Assembly: GCA_003457135.1 (NCBI GenBank)
Contig: DMSQ01000030.1
Span: 74,634-138,633 of the forward strand
Source of the DNA: Prolixibacteraceae bacterium
GTDB taxonomy: Bacteria; Bacteroidota; Bacteroidia; Bacteroidales; Prolixibacteraceae
Direction: 5' to 3'
Length of the DNA stretch: 64,000 nt
Shown here: positions 1 to 8,338 of the stretch, piece by piece
Position numbering within the stretch: position 1 is the first letter of the stretch
Layout of the letters: each line of letters opens with the position of its first letter
Made by a program: the position numbers and the translations under genes
Notes under the pieces: generated by a model
What the model was told of the DNA's origin: nothing
Database searches by the model: none
Seen by the model: only the letters and a program-made list of their open reading frames with translations

Positions 1-150
1 AATGTTCAGGTGAAATCGGGCGATAAAGTGTCGGTCAAACAAACCATTGGAACCATTGGTACCGATGGTGATGATGATAAGACCGTACTCAAATTCCAGA
101 TTTGGAACGAAAATGTAAAACTTAATCCGGAAGAGTGGATTGCGAGATAG
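1..150 (+). CDS. M23-family peptidase (EnvC-like murein hydrolase activator), C-terminal end only
   Basis: The first 150 bases are open in frame 1 and end at TAG. They encode about 49 residues in which a glycine-rich beta hairpin (VKSGDKV, then QTIGTIG) is followed by LKFQIWNENVKLNPEEWI. This is the typical end of the LytM/M23 peptidase domain of Bacteroidota EnvC-like proteins, where the final His-bearing strand reads roughly F.IW.....LNPE.WL. The active-site part of the domain lies outside the window. The family acts on peptidoglycan, or activates amidases, in the periplasm. The stop lies 12 bases before the IS66-type element. Before that insertion the neighbouring convergent mcrC apparently overlapped the last 29 bases of this gene. 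Confidence 0.75.
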   Translation, partial: NVQVKSGDKVSVKQTIGTIGTDGDDDKTVLKFQIWNENVKLNPEEWIAR

Positions 151-154
151 GGTT

Positions 155-178
155 GTTGTTTGGTCACTATTCAGTCGC
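155..178. repeat. Left target duplication plus left inverted repeat of the IS66-type element
   Basis: Bases 155-162 are the 8-base target duplication GTTGTTTG. Bases 163-178 are the left 16-base terminal inverted repeat. The transposase stop codon (167-169 on the minus strand) lies inside the repeat, so the last transposase residues are encoded by the element end itself. Confidence 0.95.
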
Positions 179-1844
179 AGGCAATATAGCAATTAAACGA
201 GTGACTTCGTAGGGGTTTTGTTGATTTTTGATTGCAGTATCAATGACTGACCGGATGACGGCATAGGTTTCAGAGCCTGCCGGCGATTTGAAAAAGTTGC
301 TTACTTTCAACTTGATTTTGAAATTTCGGATGGCTCTTTCTGAAGAATTATTGTCGGGTGGGATGTTTGGGTTATCCAAAAATGCAAAAACGTAACCGGA
401 ATATTTTACCATTCGTTTTTGAAACGTTATAAGTTCTTTGATTTTCTGGTTGACAGGTTCTTTGATGAGTTCCAAAAATGTTTGGGTGATTTCCCTCGAT
501 TTTTGTGGGCTTAACTCATCCTTTTTTCTTTCATGGATTGCACTGGTGATAAGCTCAGAGAACCGGGGTGACCAAGTATCTTCAGGATACTTTTGGGTAA
601 AGAACTTCAGTTCCCTCAATAAATGGGCAGTACACAATTGGTGCCCGGCCGCGTTATCTTTAAAGTAAGCGGGCCAGCAATCGGTAACCAGTATGTTGTT
701 TTCAAATCCTTCGGGCATGATATGGTCGATGGCCTTTTTCCCACGGCTTTGGTGGATGGCGATATAGGTTGCAATGGTGTTCTGGAATGTCCAGGCCCAA
801 TAGTTCTTTCCGTTGATGTTCACACCCGTTTCATCAGCACCGGTTACTTTGCCATTGGCTACTATTTGCCTGATTGTTTCATAAACTGGAAGTGCTTTTT
901 GTTTTACCTTTTCAAGCAGGTAGCAAACACCACCGGTGCTGAGCATCAGTCCGTAAAGCGAAGACAACAGCTCTGTGATGCGTTCAACAGGCAGGTATTG
1001 GCGCACACTCAGGTAGGAAACCAATGATTGCACACCTGGCCCATAGCTAACAGGGGTAACAACACCTTTAGGATAAGATGCCTTATTGTTGTGCCCACAC
1101 CGGCAATGCACCTCAAATAGTTGGTGTTCGGTAACGATTGGCTTAATGGGCGGAATGTCAATAACCTGACGGTGACCAATAAAATGAGCCTGATAATGGC
1201 TAAGGTCTTCCCCACAACAAGTGCAATAATTGGGGCTGTGTTTCTGGATCGTATCAGGGGCATTGGTCATCTTTAAGGTCGTGCCTTCATGTCCGGGCTG
1301 TCCTCCCGGCTTTTTCCCAGATGGAGTGCGCAGGCTTTGAGTTTTTTGTAGCTTGGGCAGATCGCTCGATGGGGGTTTGCTACTGTTTCCACTGTTTTTG
1401 GGCGTACGGTATTTTTCGAGCTTCTGCTTTAATAACTGGTTCTCTTGACTAAGCAGGATAATCTCGTTCTGAAGTTGGGCGTTGGTTTTCTTAAAGCCTT
1501 CCAGCTCTTTGATCAGATTGAAAACAATGTCATAAAGCTCATTAATTTGTTGCTCGTGATTCATCCTACCGTGTTTTTGCACAAAAATGAATGAATCAAA
1601 CATTACAGGAAAGAAAATTGGCCAAAAGTTATTAACACACTGAAATACAAAACTATGAATAGTGCTATGAAAATATATTTAACCCTGCGAGAATCGCATA
1701 ATCGCATTCCGAATCAACAAAAATAACCATCCATGCAAACCTCATGGACATTCAATTTTTCAAACGAAAAAGTTATCAACATAAAATCAGAGATAGTATC
1801 AAGTTTTAAAGCAGGCTGTTGAAAAGCAGCGACTGAATAGTGAC
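163..1844 (-). mobile_element. Complete IS66-family insertion sequence, single-ORF type
   Basis: The element is delimited directly by the sequence. A 16-base perfect inverted repeat (GTCACTATTCAGTCGC at 163-178 and its complement at 1829-1844) is flanked by the identical octamer GTTGTTTG at 155-162 and 1845-1852. The 1682-base element carries one long gene, the transposase, on the minus strand. The 8-base target duplication and the transposase family both fit IS66. The accessory tnpA/tnpB genes of classic IS66 are absent, as in the ISBst12-like subgroup (family knowledge). The 225 bases between the transposase start and the right repeat hold no other gene and presumably its promoter. Intact ends and an intact target duplication suggest a recent insertion that may still be mobile. 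Confidence 0.95.
167..1603 (-). CDS. IS66-family transposase (TnpC)
   Basis: DDE transposase of up to 478 residues that would cut and join the element ends. Residues 15-65 form a coiled coil (leucine-zipper-like). A basic linker with the IS66-typical SGNSSKPPSSD follows at about 71-81. A zinc-finger-like cysteine cluster lies at about 127-130 and 167-169. The catalytic core has D257 (GADETG), D308 (LVTDCW) and E422 (NNSSERAIR), followed by the C-terminal IS66 helix domain. Length is normal for the family, with no frameshift or internal stop. An internal ATG at 1564 (MNHEQ) is an equally plausible start, because the first 13 residues are not typical of the family. Confidence 0.95.
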   Translation of the reverse strand: MFDSFIFVQKHGRMNHEQQINELYDIVFNLIKELEGFKKTNAQLQNEIILLSQENQLLKQKLEKYRTPKNSGNSSKPPSSDLPKLQKTQSLRTPSGKKPGGQPGHEGTTLKMTNAPDTIQKHSPNYCTCCGEDLSHYQAHFIGHRQVIDIPPIKPIVTEHQLFEVHCRCGHNNKASYPKGVVTPVSYGPGVQSLVSYLSVRQYLPVERITELLSSLYGLMLSTGGVCYLLEKVKQKALPVYETIRQIVANGKVTGADETGVNINGKNYWAWTFQNTIATYIAIHQSRGKKAIDHIMPEGFENNILVTDCWPAYFKDNAAGHQLCTAHLLRELKFFTQKYPEDTWSPRFSELITSAIHERKKDELSPQKSREITQTFLELIKEPVNQKIKELITFQKRMVKYSGYVFAFLDNPNIPPDNNSSERAIRNFKIKLKVSNFFKSPAGSETYAVIRSVIDTAIKNQQNPYEVTRLIAILPATE

Positions 1845-3137
1845 GTTGTTTGTAATATCTTCAAAGTTCCAGGGAAAACACCTTAGTTTCATTCCTGAAT
1901 CACCTTCAGTACTTCCTCCAAAATCAAATGGTATTAGTTTGGTGAATGATTTACTGAACGGATAAATCAAAATCAAATTTGAAACACCATATTTCTTGCC
2001 GTAAGCAAAAAGCTGGTACATGTCGGCCTGACTGATTTCGTAATTGTTACGGGGTTTGTTTTCGTCAATAATTTTCCATTTGGTATCGGCAACAATGGTT
2101 TCAGTATCGGTTTCAATAACCATGTCGGGGCGTATATGAAAACGCTTTTCTTCGTTGTAGTTGAGGTCGGTAACCAAATGGTGTTTGCGCTCCTGCACCG
2201 AGATGTTCCACTCTGGATGCTGTTGTTTAAGTTTATATGCTACATACGATTCGAACAATACTTCCATCGGGAATAGGATGGCCGTATTCAAATGCTTTCC
2301 TTTAAAGCTGGTGAATGATTGTCCCAACAAAAAAACCTTCGCCCAGCGCAAGGCCATGTCGTAATGTGTGAACAGCCGATTGTTACCATTGATTTGGATA
2401 AGGTCGTGATCTAGATTTGAACAAATGGAAACATCATCAAACAGATGGATGAAACCATTAATCAAGCTAATATTTTTTGATGAGCGGCTTTTCGACTTCA
2501 GGTAAATCAGAGTGGCTTTCAGTATGCGATTTTGAGGAATGTCGGTTTTGAATTCGTCAAATTGTACAAAGAACTGTTCACGGTGTGCCGCATTGTATTT
2601 GATGTTTTCATTGAATTGAAGTTTTCCTTTCAGAAAGAGTTGATTCCCGCTTTGGGTCGAATAGTAATGCTTGATACCGCGCTTGACCAACTTTTCTATT
2701 TCATCGAGAAACACAGTGATGAAAATTTCAATCAATGGCATTTTGCTCGTGTGCAAATGAGCCTGATCGATGCAACGGAAAGGTGAATTTCGCAATGTAC
2801 GGAGCATTTGCAACAACACCGATTTTGCATAAGACACTTCCGAACCATCGTTTTTTTCAGTTGCCCGATAAATTTTTGGCAGTATTTCAATCACTGTTCC
2901 CTGCCGGGTTTCAATGATGCCAACATGGTTTTTTACCCGAATAAAATCTTTTCCTTTTTTCCGATGGAATGAAAAAATGGGGTCGATGTCATTGTTTTCG
3001 GTGACAAAACCTTTCAGGCATTGAAAAGGACGGTCATCGAGATAGATTTCATCAAATGAATCAACCGGATTTTCTGGTTTAAAGTCTTTTCCATTCCAGA
3101 TGGTTCCAAACTCAGCAATATGTTTTACTTTGCTCAT
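1806..3137 (-). CDS. mcrC: McrC-family subunit of a McrBC modification-dependent restriction system, C-terminus altered by IS insertion
   Basis: Nuclease subunit that would act with the McrB motor to cut DNA carrying modified bases. The N-terminal beta-rich domain has the McrC-typical VGIIETRQGTVIEILPKI at about residues 72-89. The C-terminal PD-(D/E)XK nuclease fold shows D338 (RPDMVI) and D351-T-K353. The start overlaps the mcrB stop (ATGA), the usual arrangement for translational coupling. The last 12 residues (VTIQSLLFNSLL) are encoded by the inserted IS66-type element. Reading across the reconstructed empty site, the original protein would instead have ended NPISQSTLPD after ITNN and overlapped the M23 gene. 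The nuclease motifs lie well upstream of the junction, so the protein may still be active, but its mcrB partner is frameshifted. Confidence 0.9.
   Translation of the reverse strand: MSKVKHIAEFGTIWNGKDFKPENPVDSFDEIYLDDRPFQCLKGFVTENNDIDPIFSFHRKKGKDFIRVKNHVGIIETRQGTVIEILPKIYRATEKNDGSEVSYAKSVLLQMLRTLRNSPFRCIDQAHLHTSKMPLIEIFITVFLDEIEKLVKRGIKHYYSTQSGNQLFLKGKLQFNENIKYNAAHREQFFVQFDEFKTDIPQNRILKATLIYLKSKSRSSKNISLINGFIHLFDDVSICSNLDHDLIQINGNNRLFTHYDMALRWAKVFLLGQSFTSFKGKHLNTAILFPMEVLFESYVAYKLKQQHPEWNISVQERKHHLVTDLNYNEEKRFHIRPDMVIETDTETIVADTKWKIIDENKPRNNYEISQADMYQLFAYGKKYGVSNLILIYPFSKSFTKLIPFDFGGSTEGDSGMKLRCFPWNFEDITNNVTIQSLLFNSLL
1829..1852. repeat. Right inverted repeat plus right target duplication of the IS66-type element
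   Basis: Bases 1829-1844 are the perfect complement of 163-178. Bases 1845-1852 repeat the target octamer GTTGTTTG. The right end lies inside the reading frame of mcrC, so the mcrC C-terminus is encoded by element sequence from base 1844 down to its stop at 1806. Confidence 0.95.
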
Positions 3138-5336
3138 CCTTTGCTTGGCCGCTCGTAGATATGCACAAATCCTGAAATGGGAAAATTATCAAATTGACCA
3201 TTTGAAATTAGAGGGTTCAATTCATAAATTTCTTGTTCTTCATAATCGTCTAAATCTACACCAAAAAGAATTTTCTCTTCAGTTCCGTTGTAATGTTTTG
3301 TTACCAGAACCAATTTATCTTCAGGAGATTTTCCCCACTCGTCGTTATCGCCTAGAACCAGTTGAATTTTTCTCCAATCGGTGTAGAAATACTCCTGTAA
3401 TAAAGGAATTACCTGGTTTCTGAATACATTACACAAAGCGTTTTTCGATTTAATTTCAATGAGATAAGCATGACCAATGGTGTGGTCTCGGTCAAGCAAA
3501 AAGGTAATGCGTTCGTTAATGGTTTCCAAAAGTTTTTGCAGGTTGATGCCTTCAATATTGTCGGAAAGAATGGTTGAATTTGGTATCATTTCTTTGAATT
3601 CGAAGCGGCGGCGCAGTGCAGTGTCGATTAGGGCAATGCTACGGTCGGCTGTGTTCATAGTGCCAATGATGTACAGGTTCGAAGGCACCGAAAATTTTGT
3701 TTTCGAATAAGGAAGGGTAACTTCCAGCGCATTTGTTTCGCCTTGCCGTTTGTCGGGTTCAATCAGGGTGATCAGTTCGCCAAATATTTTAGAAAATGTT
3801 GCCCCGGTTGATTTCGTCTATTATCAGCACATAATTTTTCGATTCTTTGACAATTTTTGCTTCGCCAGAATTCTCCTGAACCAACTTACTTACCATTGCC
3901 GGGGTTATTCTTGAAAGCTGATAAACGGTTGGTAGGGTTAGATTAGTGTTGCCATTCAATTCGTAAATACTGATGTCCTTCCCCTTCAACAACCATTTTA
4001 CTTTTCGAACATGGTTGTATTCTGAGAGAGTTTCATCAAAGGTATAGTCACCTGTAATTACACCAATGGCATCAATGGTTTTAGTGTCTTTGAAAATTAG
4101 GGCAATATCTCCTTCCTCCATGTTGTAAAAGTAAGAAAGGGAATTTTTGTCATTTTTTCCCAAATTTTGATAATATTCATTGCCATCTTGTTGTTCAAAT
4201 AATTCTTCAAGGCTTCCTGTCTTTTCCCAACCTATTCGTATTTCATTTTTCTCGAAACATTGCTGTTTTGTAGCTTTGTTTCGTTCACCTTTTAGTGATA
4301 CTTTGAAAACCCTTGACTCTGGGGAGATCTGAGATGTAACACTACTCCCTTGTAGCTCTCCAATTTCAGCCTCACCACAAATACGTTTAAAAATGCCATC
4401 CGAAACTTTGTAGATCATCTCTTCGCCGTCTTCATTTCCGGTTTCGCCTATTGGGATCGGTTTAATCCCTTCCACAAATTCTTCGTATCCGAACGATTGA
4501 TGAAAGGTGACGAATTCAATTTGTTTGTTTTTACGAAGTCGATTGAACTCTTCAACTAGTTTATCACGATCTGTTTCATTCTTGAATCTCTCATAAACGT
4601 CAGGTTCAGCAATCTGCATGGCATGACCAATAGTACGGTAGGTTTTCCCGGTTCCGGGAGGGCCATAAAGGATCAGGTTTTTGGGATGGTCAATTTCGAT
4701 TTTCTTTTCTTTTTTTTCTCCAGTTCTATTATTTTCGAGTGTCTTCATTTTTTCTAACTTTTCAAAAATTTTTTTCCCGTCATCTGTACCTATTAAAAAA
4801 TGGGTCAACGCATCTGCCATATAAAAATCCTCTAATTCGGAATATTTTGAAATAAGATCATTCTGAGCTTTCTCGATTGAATGATAAATCTGCGCAAAAT
4901 CACCCTTGATCTCGTAACCTAATGATCTCATTGCATTTATACTTTTGTTGTTTACTATCACAAACCTGTTTTTATTAATTCGGTTTAGATAGATGGTTGA
5001 AGCTCCTTGCCCAAAATTTTTAAATTGGCCAACATTATTTAGCCAGTTGTCTAAATCGAATGTTTGTGAGTATGGTTCAAGCGCAAATCTTCTGAAATTT
5101 GCGAAATCTTGTTCAATGGCCACAAGGAAATTTCTCGCACCTCGATGTCCTCCACTCTGAACTTTTCCACCTTCTTTCACAAATTGGAAGAAGAATTTTA
5201 CGAATTCATCTTTCGTCAATCCCACCAAGTATTCTGATGTTATTAAAGTTGGATAAAAATCTCTGTTTTCATGATGAGGATCAGTTTTATACCACCTTAG
5301 AAACGCATCGACTAAAGTTTTGTGATCTTGGTTCAT
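3134..5336 (-). pseudogene. mcrB: mcrB, AAA+ GTPase of the McrBC system, interrupted by a single-base frameshift
   Basis: Two open frames make one McrB. The upstream part (5336-3789, 515 residues) has an N-terminal domain I do not recognise (1-190), Walker A GPPGTGKT at 225-232, an inserted EVE/PUA-like domain at about 341-475 (MEEGDIALIF, IGVITGDY, HVRKVKWLLKG) and Walker B VLIIDEINRGN at 503-513. It then meets TAA. In the next frame the coding sequence continues as SKIFGELITLIEPDKRQ and on to the McrB signature MNTADRS and the arginine-rich ALRRRFEF. The disruption is one extra base in the run of four A at 3793-3796 (four T on the coding strand where three keep the frame). It may be a true mutation or a sequencing error. 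Everything else looks intact. Confidence 0.88.
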
Positions 5337-5569
5337 GGGTTAGTTTTTTGTTTGTTTCTAAAACCAGTTATATATCTGTTTATTCTATGTATTCGGGCAA
5401 GTACTTTTGATTACTAATTTTTTAAAGAACCTTTGATATGGATAATAAAGCCCCATCTTAAATGTTGATTATAGCCTGAAATGAGTTTCTCAAATTTGTC
5501 CATAGAAGAGGATATCATTTTTTTTCATGCAAGATAACTTAATTTTTTATGTGAATTTAATTTTAAGAT

Positions 5570-5577
5570 TAACTTTG
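5570..5577 (+). promoter_or_regulatory. Putative Bacteroidota -7 box for the toxin-antitoxin pair
   Basis: TAACTTTG matches the TAnnTTTG -7 consensus of Bacteroidota sigma-ABfr. It lies 28 bases before the antitoxin ATG. No clear -33 TTTG is visible. The rest of the 5337-5605 gap is AT-rich, with nothing else recognised. Confidence 0.5.
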
Positions 5578-5605
5578 TAGGCATTAGATTTTTACATTTC
5601 AAATT

Positions 5606-5803
5606 ATGGAAACATTAATTGTACAACCGGATAGTAAAGAAAAAATGAATGCCATTAAGGCATTTATGAAAGCCTTAAAAATATCGTTTGAAGAATCTAA
5701 GTCCCCCTATAATCCTGAGTTTATTGCCAAAATTAAACAAGGAGAAGAAGATATTAAGGCTGGTAGAACAACGAAAATTTCACTCGATGATGTATGGAAA
5801 TAG
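5606..5803 (+). CDS. Small antitoxin-like protein (DUF2683/RelB-like) of a type II toxin-antitoxin pair
   Basis: A 65-residue acidic/basic helical protein that starts METLIVQPDSKEK and ends in ISLDDVWK. Proteins of this shape precede RelE/YoeB-type toxins in many Bacteroidota. The N-terminal ETLIVQ strand would be the DNA-contacting part and the charged C-terminal helix the part that wraps the toxin (family knowledge). The gene overlaps the toxin start by 10 bases, which implies coupled translation. Autorepression is expected, but I saw no clear palindrome at the promoter. Confidence 0.8.
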   Translation: METLIVQPDSKEKMNAIKAFMKALKISFEESKSPYNPEFIAKIKQGEEDIKAGRTTKISLDDVWK

Positions 5804-6054
5804 AATATACTGTACAGGCGGAAGGAGATTTGAAGTATTGGCAAAGAACCAATAATAAAACTATTCTTAAAAAGATTCGGGCACTCCTTGAAAATATTCT
5901 GGAGACTCCTTATTCCGGGATCGGTAAACCAGAAGCTTTAAAGCATGAATTGTCAGGAAAGTGGTCAAGAAGAATCACAAAATCAGATCGCTTGGTTTAT
6001 CAGATTGTTGGAAACAAACTCTATATTTTCTCTCTCCAAGGGCATTACAAATAA
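5794..6054 (+). CDS. Txe/YoeB-family mRNA interferase toxin
   Basis: An 86-residue RelE-superfamily toxin, the usual length. The YoeB hallmarks are visible: the helical LKYWQRTNNKTILKKI segment, GIGKPEALKHELSGKWSRRI with the conserved Glu and Arg, and a C-terminal QGHYK with the catalytic-type His-Tyr near the end. In the family this protein binds the ribosomal A site and cleaves mRNA, and the antitoxin encoded just upstream neutralises it. The start ATG lies inside the antitoxin gene. A strong hairpin terminator follows directly, so the pair forms an isolated two-gene operon. Its position beside a damaged McrBC system is typical of defence-rich chromosomal regions. Confidence 0.9.
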   Translation: MEIEYTVQAEGDLKYWQRTNNKTILKKIRALLENILETPYSGIGKPEALKHELSGKWSRRITKSDRLVYQIVGNKLYIFSLQGHYK

Positions 6055-6059
6055 CAAAA

Positions 6060-6100
6060 AGAGGTCGCTTCATCAAACGAAACGACCTCTATTTTATTTT
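6060..6100. terminator. Bidirectional intrinsic terminator between the toxin and the Crp/Fnr gene
   Basis: Stem AGAGGTCG (6060-6067) pairs with CGACCTCT (6083-6090). It is preceded by an A tract and followed by ATTTTATTTT, so it can stop transcription from both convergent genes. Confidence 0.85.
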
Positions 6101-6113
6101 CATACTACCCGGC

Positions 6114-6818
6114 TTACATCAAATTGGCAACCTTGGTCAATCCCGGAACATTTATAAATCGTATTTTTCTACCCTGTAAATCAATGAGATGGTCCTGTTT
6201 GAATTCGGAAAGTAACCGGATTACACTTTCGGTAGCAGTTCCAACCATATTGGCCAGTTCTTCCCGGGTGAGTGATATCTGTAAAGTATTGGCATTGTCC
6301 AGTTCAAAATTTTCTTTCAGCAATAAAAGCACTTCGGCAAGCCTTTCGCGGACTGATTTTTGGGCAATGTCGGTAATGTAATCGTTAGCCTCGCGCAATT
6401 CCTTACAAACAATTTGCAGCATGTGGTGCGAAAACTGCCAGTTGTGCTGGATCAGGTACAACAGCGTTTGATAAGGAACATGGCTTAATACGGCTTCTTC
6501 AATCACTTTTGCCGTAGTACAAGCCAACTCCTGACTTAACAGCGACCGGTAGGCAATAATATCACCCTTTTTGGCAAAGCGGATGATTTGTTCTTTACCA
6601 TCAATTCCGGTCTTGAAAATTTTCAGAATACCGCGTGTAACGCAGTAAAAACCTGTTAACCGGCTGCCTTCCCTGTAAATGATACTACCCTTTTTATACA
6701 TCGAACAGGTTTTGTCGTAATTGAGCTGCGCAATTTCCTGTTCGGTAAGTTTCTTGAATAATTGAAACCCGCTTAAATCGCAATCGTCATCTGTCGGTCG
6801 TTTAATTGAACTTCTCAT
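6114..6818 (-). CDS. Crp/Fnr-family transcription regulator
   Basis: A 234-residue regulator with an N-terminal cyclic-nucleotide-binding-like beta barrel (GSIIYREGSRLTGFYCV, then GDIIAYRSLLS) and a C-terminal Crp-type winged helix (LTREELANMVGTATESVIRLLSEF as recognition region). The frame is open upstream to 6971, but I chose the ATG at 6818. The longer version would overlap the divergent osmC gene, and its extra 51 residues look like translated non-coding DNA. Bacteroidota relatives respond to oxygen or redox state rather than cAMP, but the effector here is unknown. The shared 68-base gap with osmC suggests the regulator may control that gene. Confidence 0.88.
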   Translation of the reverse strand: MRSSIKRPTDDDCDLSGFQLFKKLTEQEIAQLNYDKTCSMYKKGSIIYREGSRLTGFYCVTRGILKIFKTGIDGKEQIIRFAKKGDIIAYRSLLSQELACTTAKVIEEAVLSHVPYQTLLYLIQHNWQFSHHMLQIVCKELREANDYITDIAQKSVRERLAEVLLLLKENFELDNANTLQISLTREELANMVGTATESVIRLLSEFKQDHLIDLQGRKIRFINVPGLTKVANLM

Positions 6819-6886
6819 CAGGTTATTTTGTTTTAAGATTGTAAAATTAGAACTATTATTCGAATTGCAATATAGAGGAATACAAT

Positions 6887-7303
6887 ATGAAACATGTACT
6901 TGACTTAGCGTGGAAACAAAATTTGGCTTTTGAGTGTGATATGGATGGCCATCATCTGATTGTTGATGCATCGAAAGAAGGCGGGGGCGATGATCTAGGT
7001 CCCCGGCCCAAAAAACTGATGCTTACTGCCCTGGCCGGATGTACGGGTATAGATGTGATTATGATCCTTAAAAAGATGAAGGTGGAACCGGATGCTTTCA
7101 ATGTGATTGTAGAAGGTGACTTAACCGAAGAACATCCGATGAGGTATCAGAAAATGAAAATTATCTATCAGTTTAAAGGAAAAGATTTACCTTACGACAA
7201 ACTCGAAAAGGCCGTTAAACTATCGGAAGAAAAATACTGCGGGGTATCGGCAGCATATCGTTTGGCCATGGATCTTTCGGTTGAAATTAGGATTGTTGAA
7301 TAA
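6887..7303 (+). CDS. OsmC-family peroxiredoxin-like protein
   Basis: A 138-residue OsmC/Ohr-fold protein, the normal length. It has the family layout: an N-terminal sheet, then PKKLMLTALAGCTGIDVIMIL carrying the first reactive cysteine, and EKYCGVSAAYR with the second. These two cysteines reduce organic hydroperoxides in characterised members. It is transcribed away from the Crp/Fnr gene. An AGAGGA stretch 6-11 bases before the ATG could be a weak ribosome site. It lies at the head of a run of stress-type genes (AraC regulator, YceI, pirin). Confidence 0.9.
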   Translation: MKHVLDLAWKQNLAFECDMDGHHLIVDASKEGGGDDLGPRPKKLMLTALAGCTGIDVIMILKKMKVEPDAFNVIVEGDLTEEHPMRYQKMKIIYQFKGKDLPYDKLEKAVKLSEEKYCGVSAAYRLAMDLSVEIRIVE

Positions 7304-7381
7304 AATCGAAGACATTGCAAGCATTGGAAAAACTACTGCACTCAATAGCTTTCAAACAATCTCAAATAAAAACCAAAAACC

Positions 7382-8257
7382 TTGAAAAATCCGGGATTAT
7401 TCGATGTGGGAAGTGAAAAGATCTTTACTATCCGGAAGATTTCAGACTTTAACGAAGAGGAGTTGGAACATAACCTGATCCCTCATCTTCACGATTATTA
7501 TTCGATCTTCTGGATCGAATCAGGAGAGGCTGTTCATGCCACCGAATTTGTGGAATACAGCCTCAAGCAGGACACTATCCTGTTTGTTCCGCCCGGACTA
7601 AAACACCGGATGTATATAGACAAATCTGTCACTGGCACCTACATCCTTTTTAACGAGGATTTCATCCGGTATAACCGCAAGAACCATGTTCCGCTTAAGG
7701 AATACCGGCTGTTCAATAATCCTGATTTTAAAAGCCTGATAACGGTTATTCCGGAGAGACGTGGGAAGCTAAGAAACATTACTGAACTAATTCTGGATGA
7801 AATTCAGAATTCGGACGATTACAGCCAGGATATTGTCCTGAATCTGCTGCATTTATTTTTGCTGGAATCCAGAAGGATTTTCGATCAGAAGGACCAATCC
7901 CCCAAAGAAGAACCTGATTCAACACCCGATGCTACAATTATTAAATTTAAGCAGTTAATCGAGGAGAATTATACCACTCAAAAGAGTGTAACTCCTTATG
8001 CCGAAATGCTTAACATGAATCCATCCTGTTTGAACGAACTCACCAAACGAACAACCGGTATTACGGCCGGAGAACTCATTCGCAACCGGGTGATCGGCGA
8101 AACAAAAAAACTGCTTTACTCAAGCAGCTTGTCGGGAAAAGAGATTGCCTTTGAGCTCGGATTTGATGATCCGGCTTATTTCAGCCGCTTTTTCCGTAAA
8201 TATACCGGACTCACCTTAAAAGAGTTCAGGGATCAAAGCCGAAAAAAATACCATTAA
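7382..8257 (+). CDS. AraC-family transcription regulator, TTG start
   Basis: A 291-residue regulator with an N-terminal cupin-like sensor (HLHDYYSIFWIESGEAVH, then ILFVPPG) and a C-terminal pair of helix-turn-helix motifs (SVTPYAEMLNMNPSCLNELTKRT region and GKEIAFELGFDDPAYFSRFFRKYTG). The start must be the TTG at 7382, because an in-frame TAA lies at 7367-7369 and no ATG occurs before the conserved sensor strands. It lies between osmC and yceI on the same strand. Proteins of this arrangement often regulate the adjacent redox genes, but the ligand is unknown. Confidence 0.88.
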   Translation: MKNPGLFDVGSEKIFTIRKISDFNEEELEHNLIPHLHDYYSIFWIESGEAVHATEFVEYSLKQDTILFVPPGLKHRMYIDKSVTGTYILFNEDFIRYNRKNHVPLKEYRLFNNPDFKSLITVIPERRGKLRNITELILDEIQNSDDYSQDIVLNLLHLFLLESRRIFDQKDQSPKEEPDSTPDATIIKFKQLIEENYTTQKSVTPYAEMLNMNPSCLNELTKRTTGITAGELIRNRVIGETKKLLYSSSLSGKEIAFELGFDDPAYFSRFFRKYTGLTLKEFRDQSRKKYH

Positions 8258-8296
8258 ATCCTTTTTTAGTCCATTTTTTCACCCCTTTATTCACTC

Positions 8297-8304
8297 TATT
8301 TTTG
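8297..8304 (+). promoter_or_regulatory. Putative -7 box of the yceI promoter
   Basis: TATTTTTG fits TAnnTTTG and lies 34 bases before the yceI ATG, after the AraC gene stop. The upstream T-rich stretch at 8265-8280 could hold a degenerate -33 element. Confidence 0.5.
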
Positions 8305-8338
8305 TAACTGTATAAAAACAAATAAATTTTAATCAGTT

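Noticed and set aside
623..1027. Plus-strand frame of 134 codons within the IS66-type element
   Set aside because: It is antisense to the conserved DDE transposase core and does not resemble the IS66 accessory proteins.
3789..3800. Programmed ribosomal frameshift to make full-length McrB
   Set aside because: The local sequence ATT TTC TAA does not allow good re-pairing of the P-site tRNA in the +1 frame and no stimulatory structure was seen. A mutation or sequencing error is simpler.
6819..6971. N-terminal extension of the Crp/Fnr regulator
   Set aside because: It overlaps the divergent osmC gene and the intergenic promoter region. Its low-complexity translation does not resemble a regulator domain.
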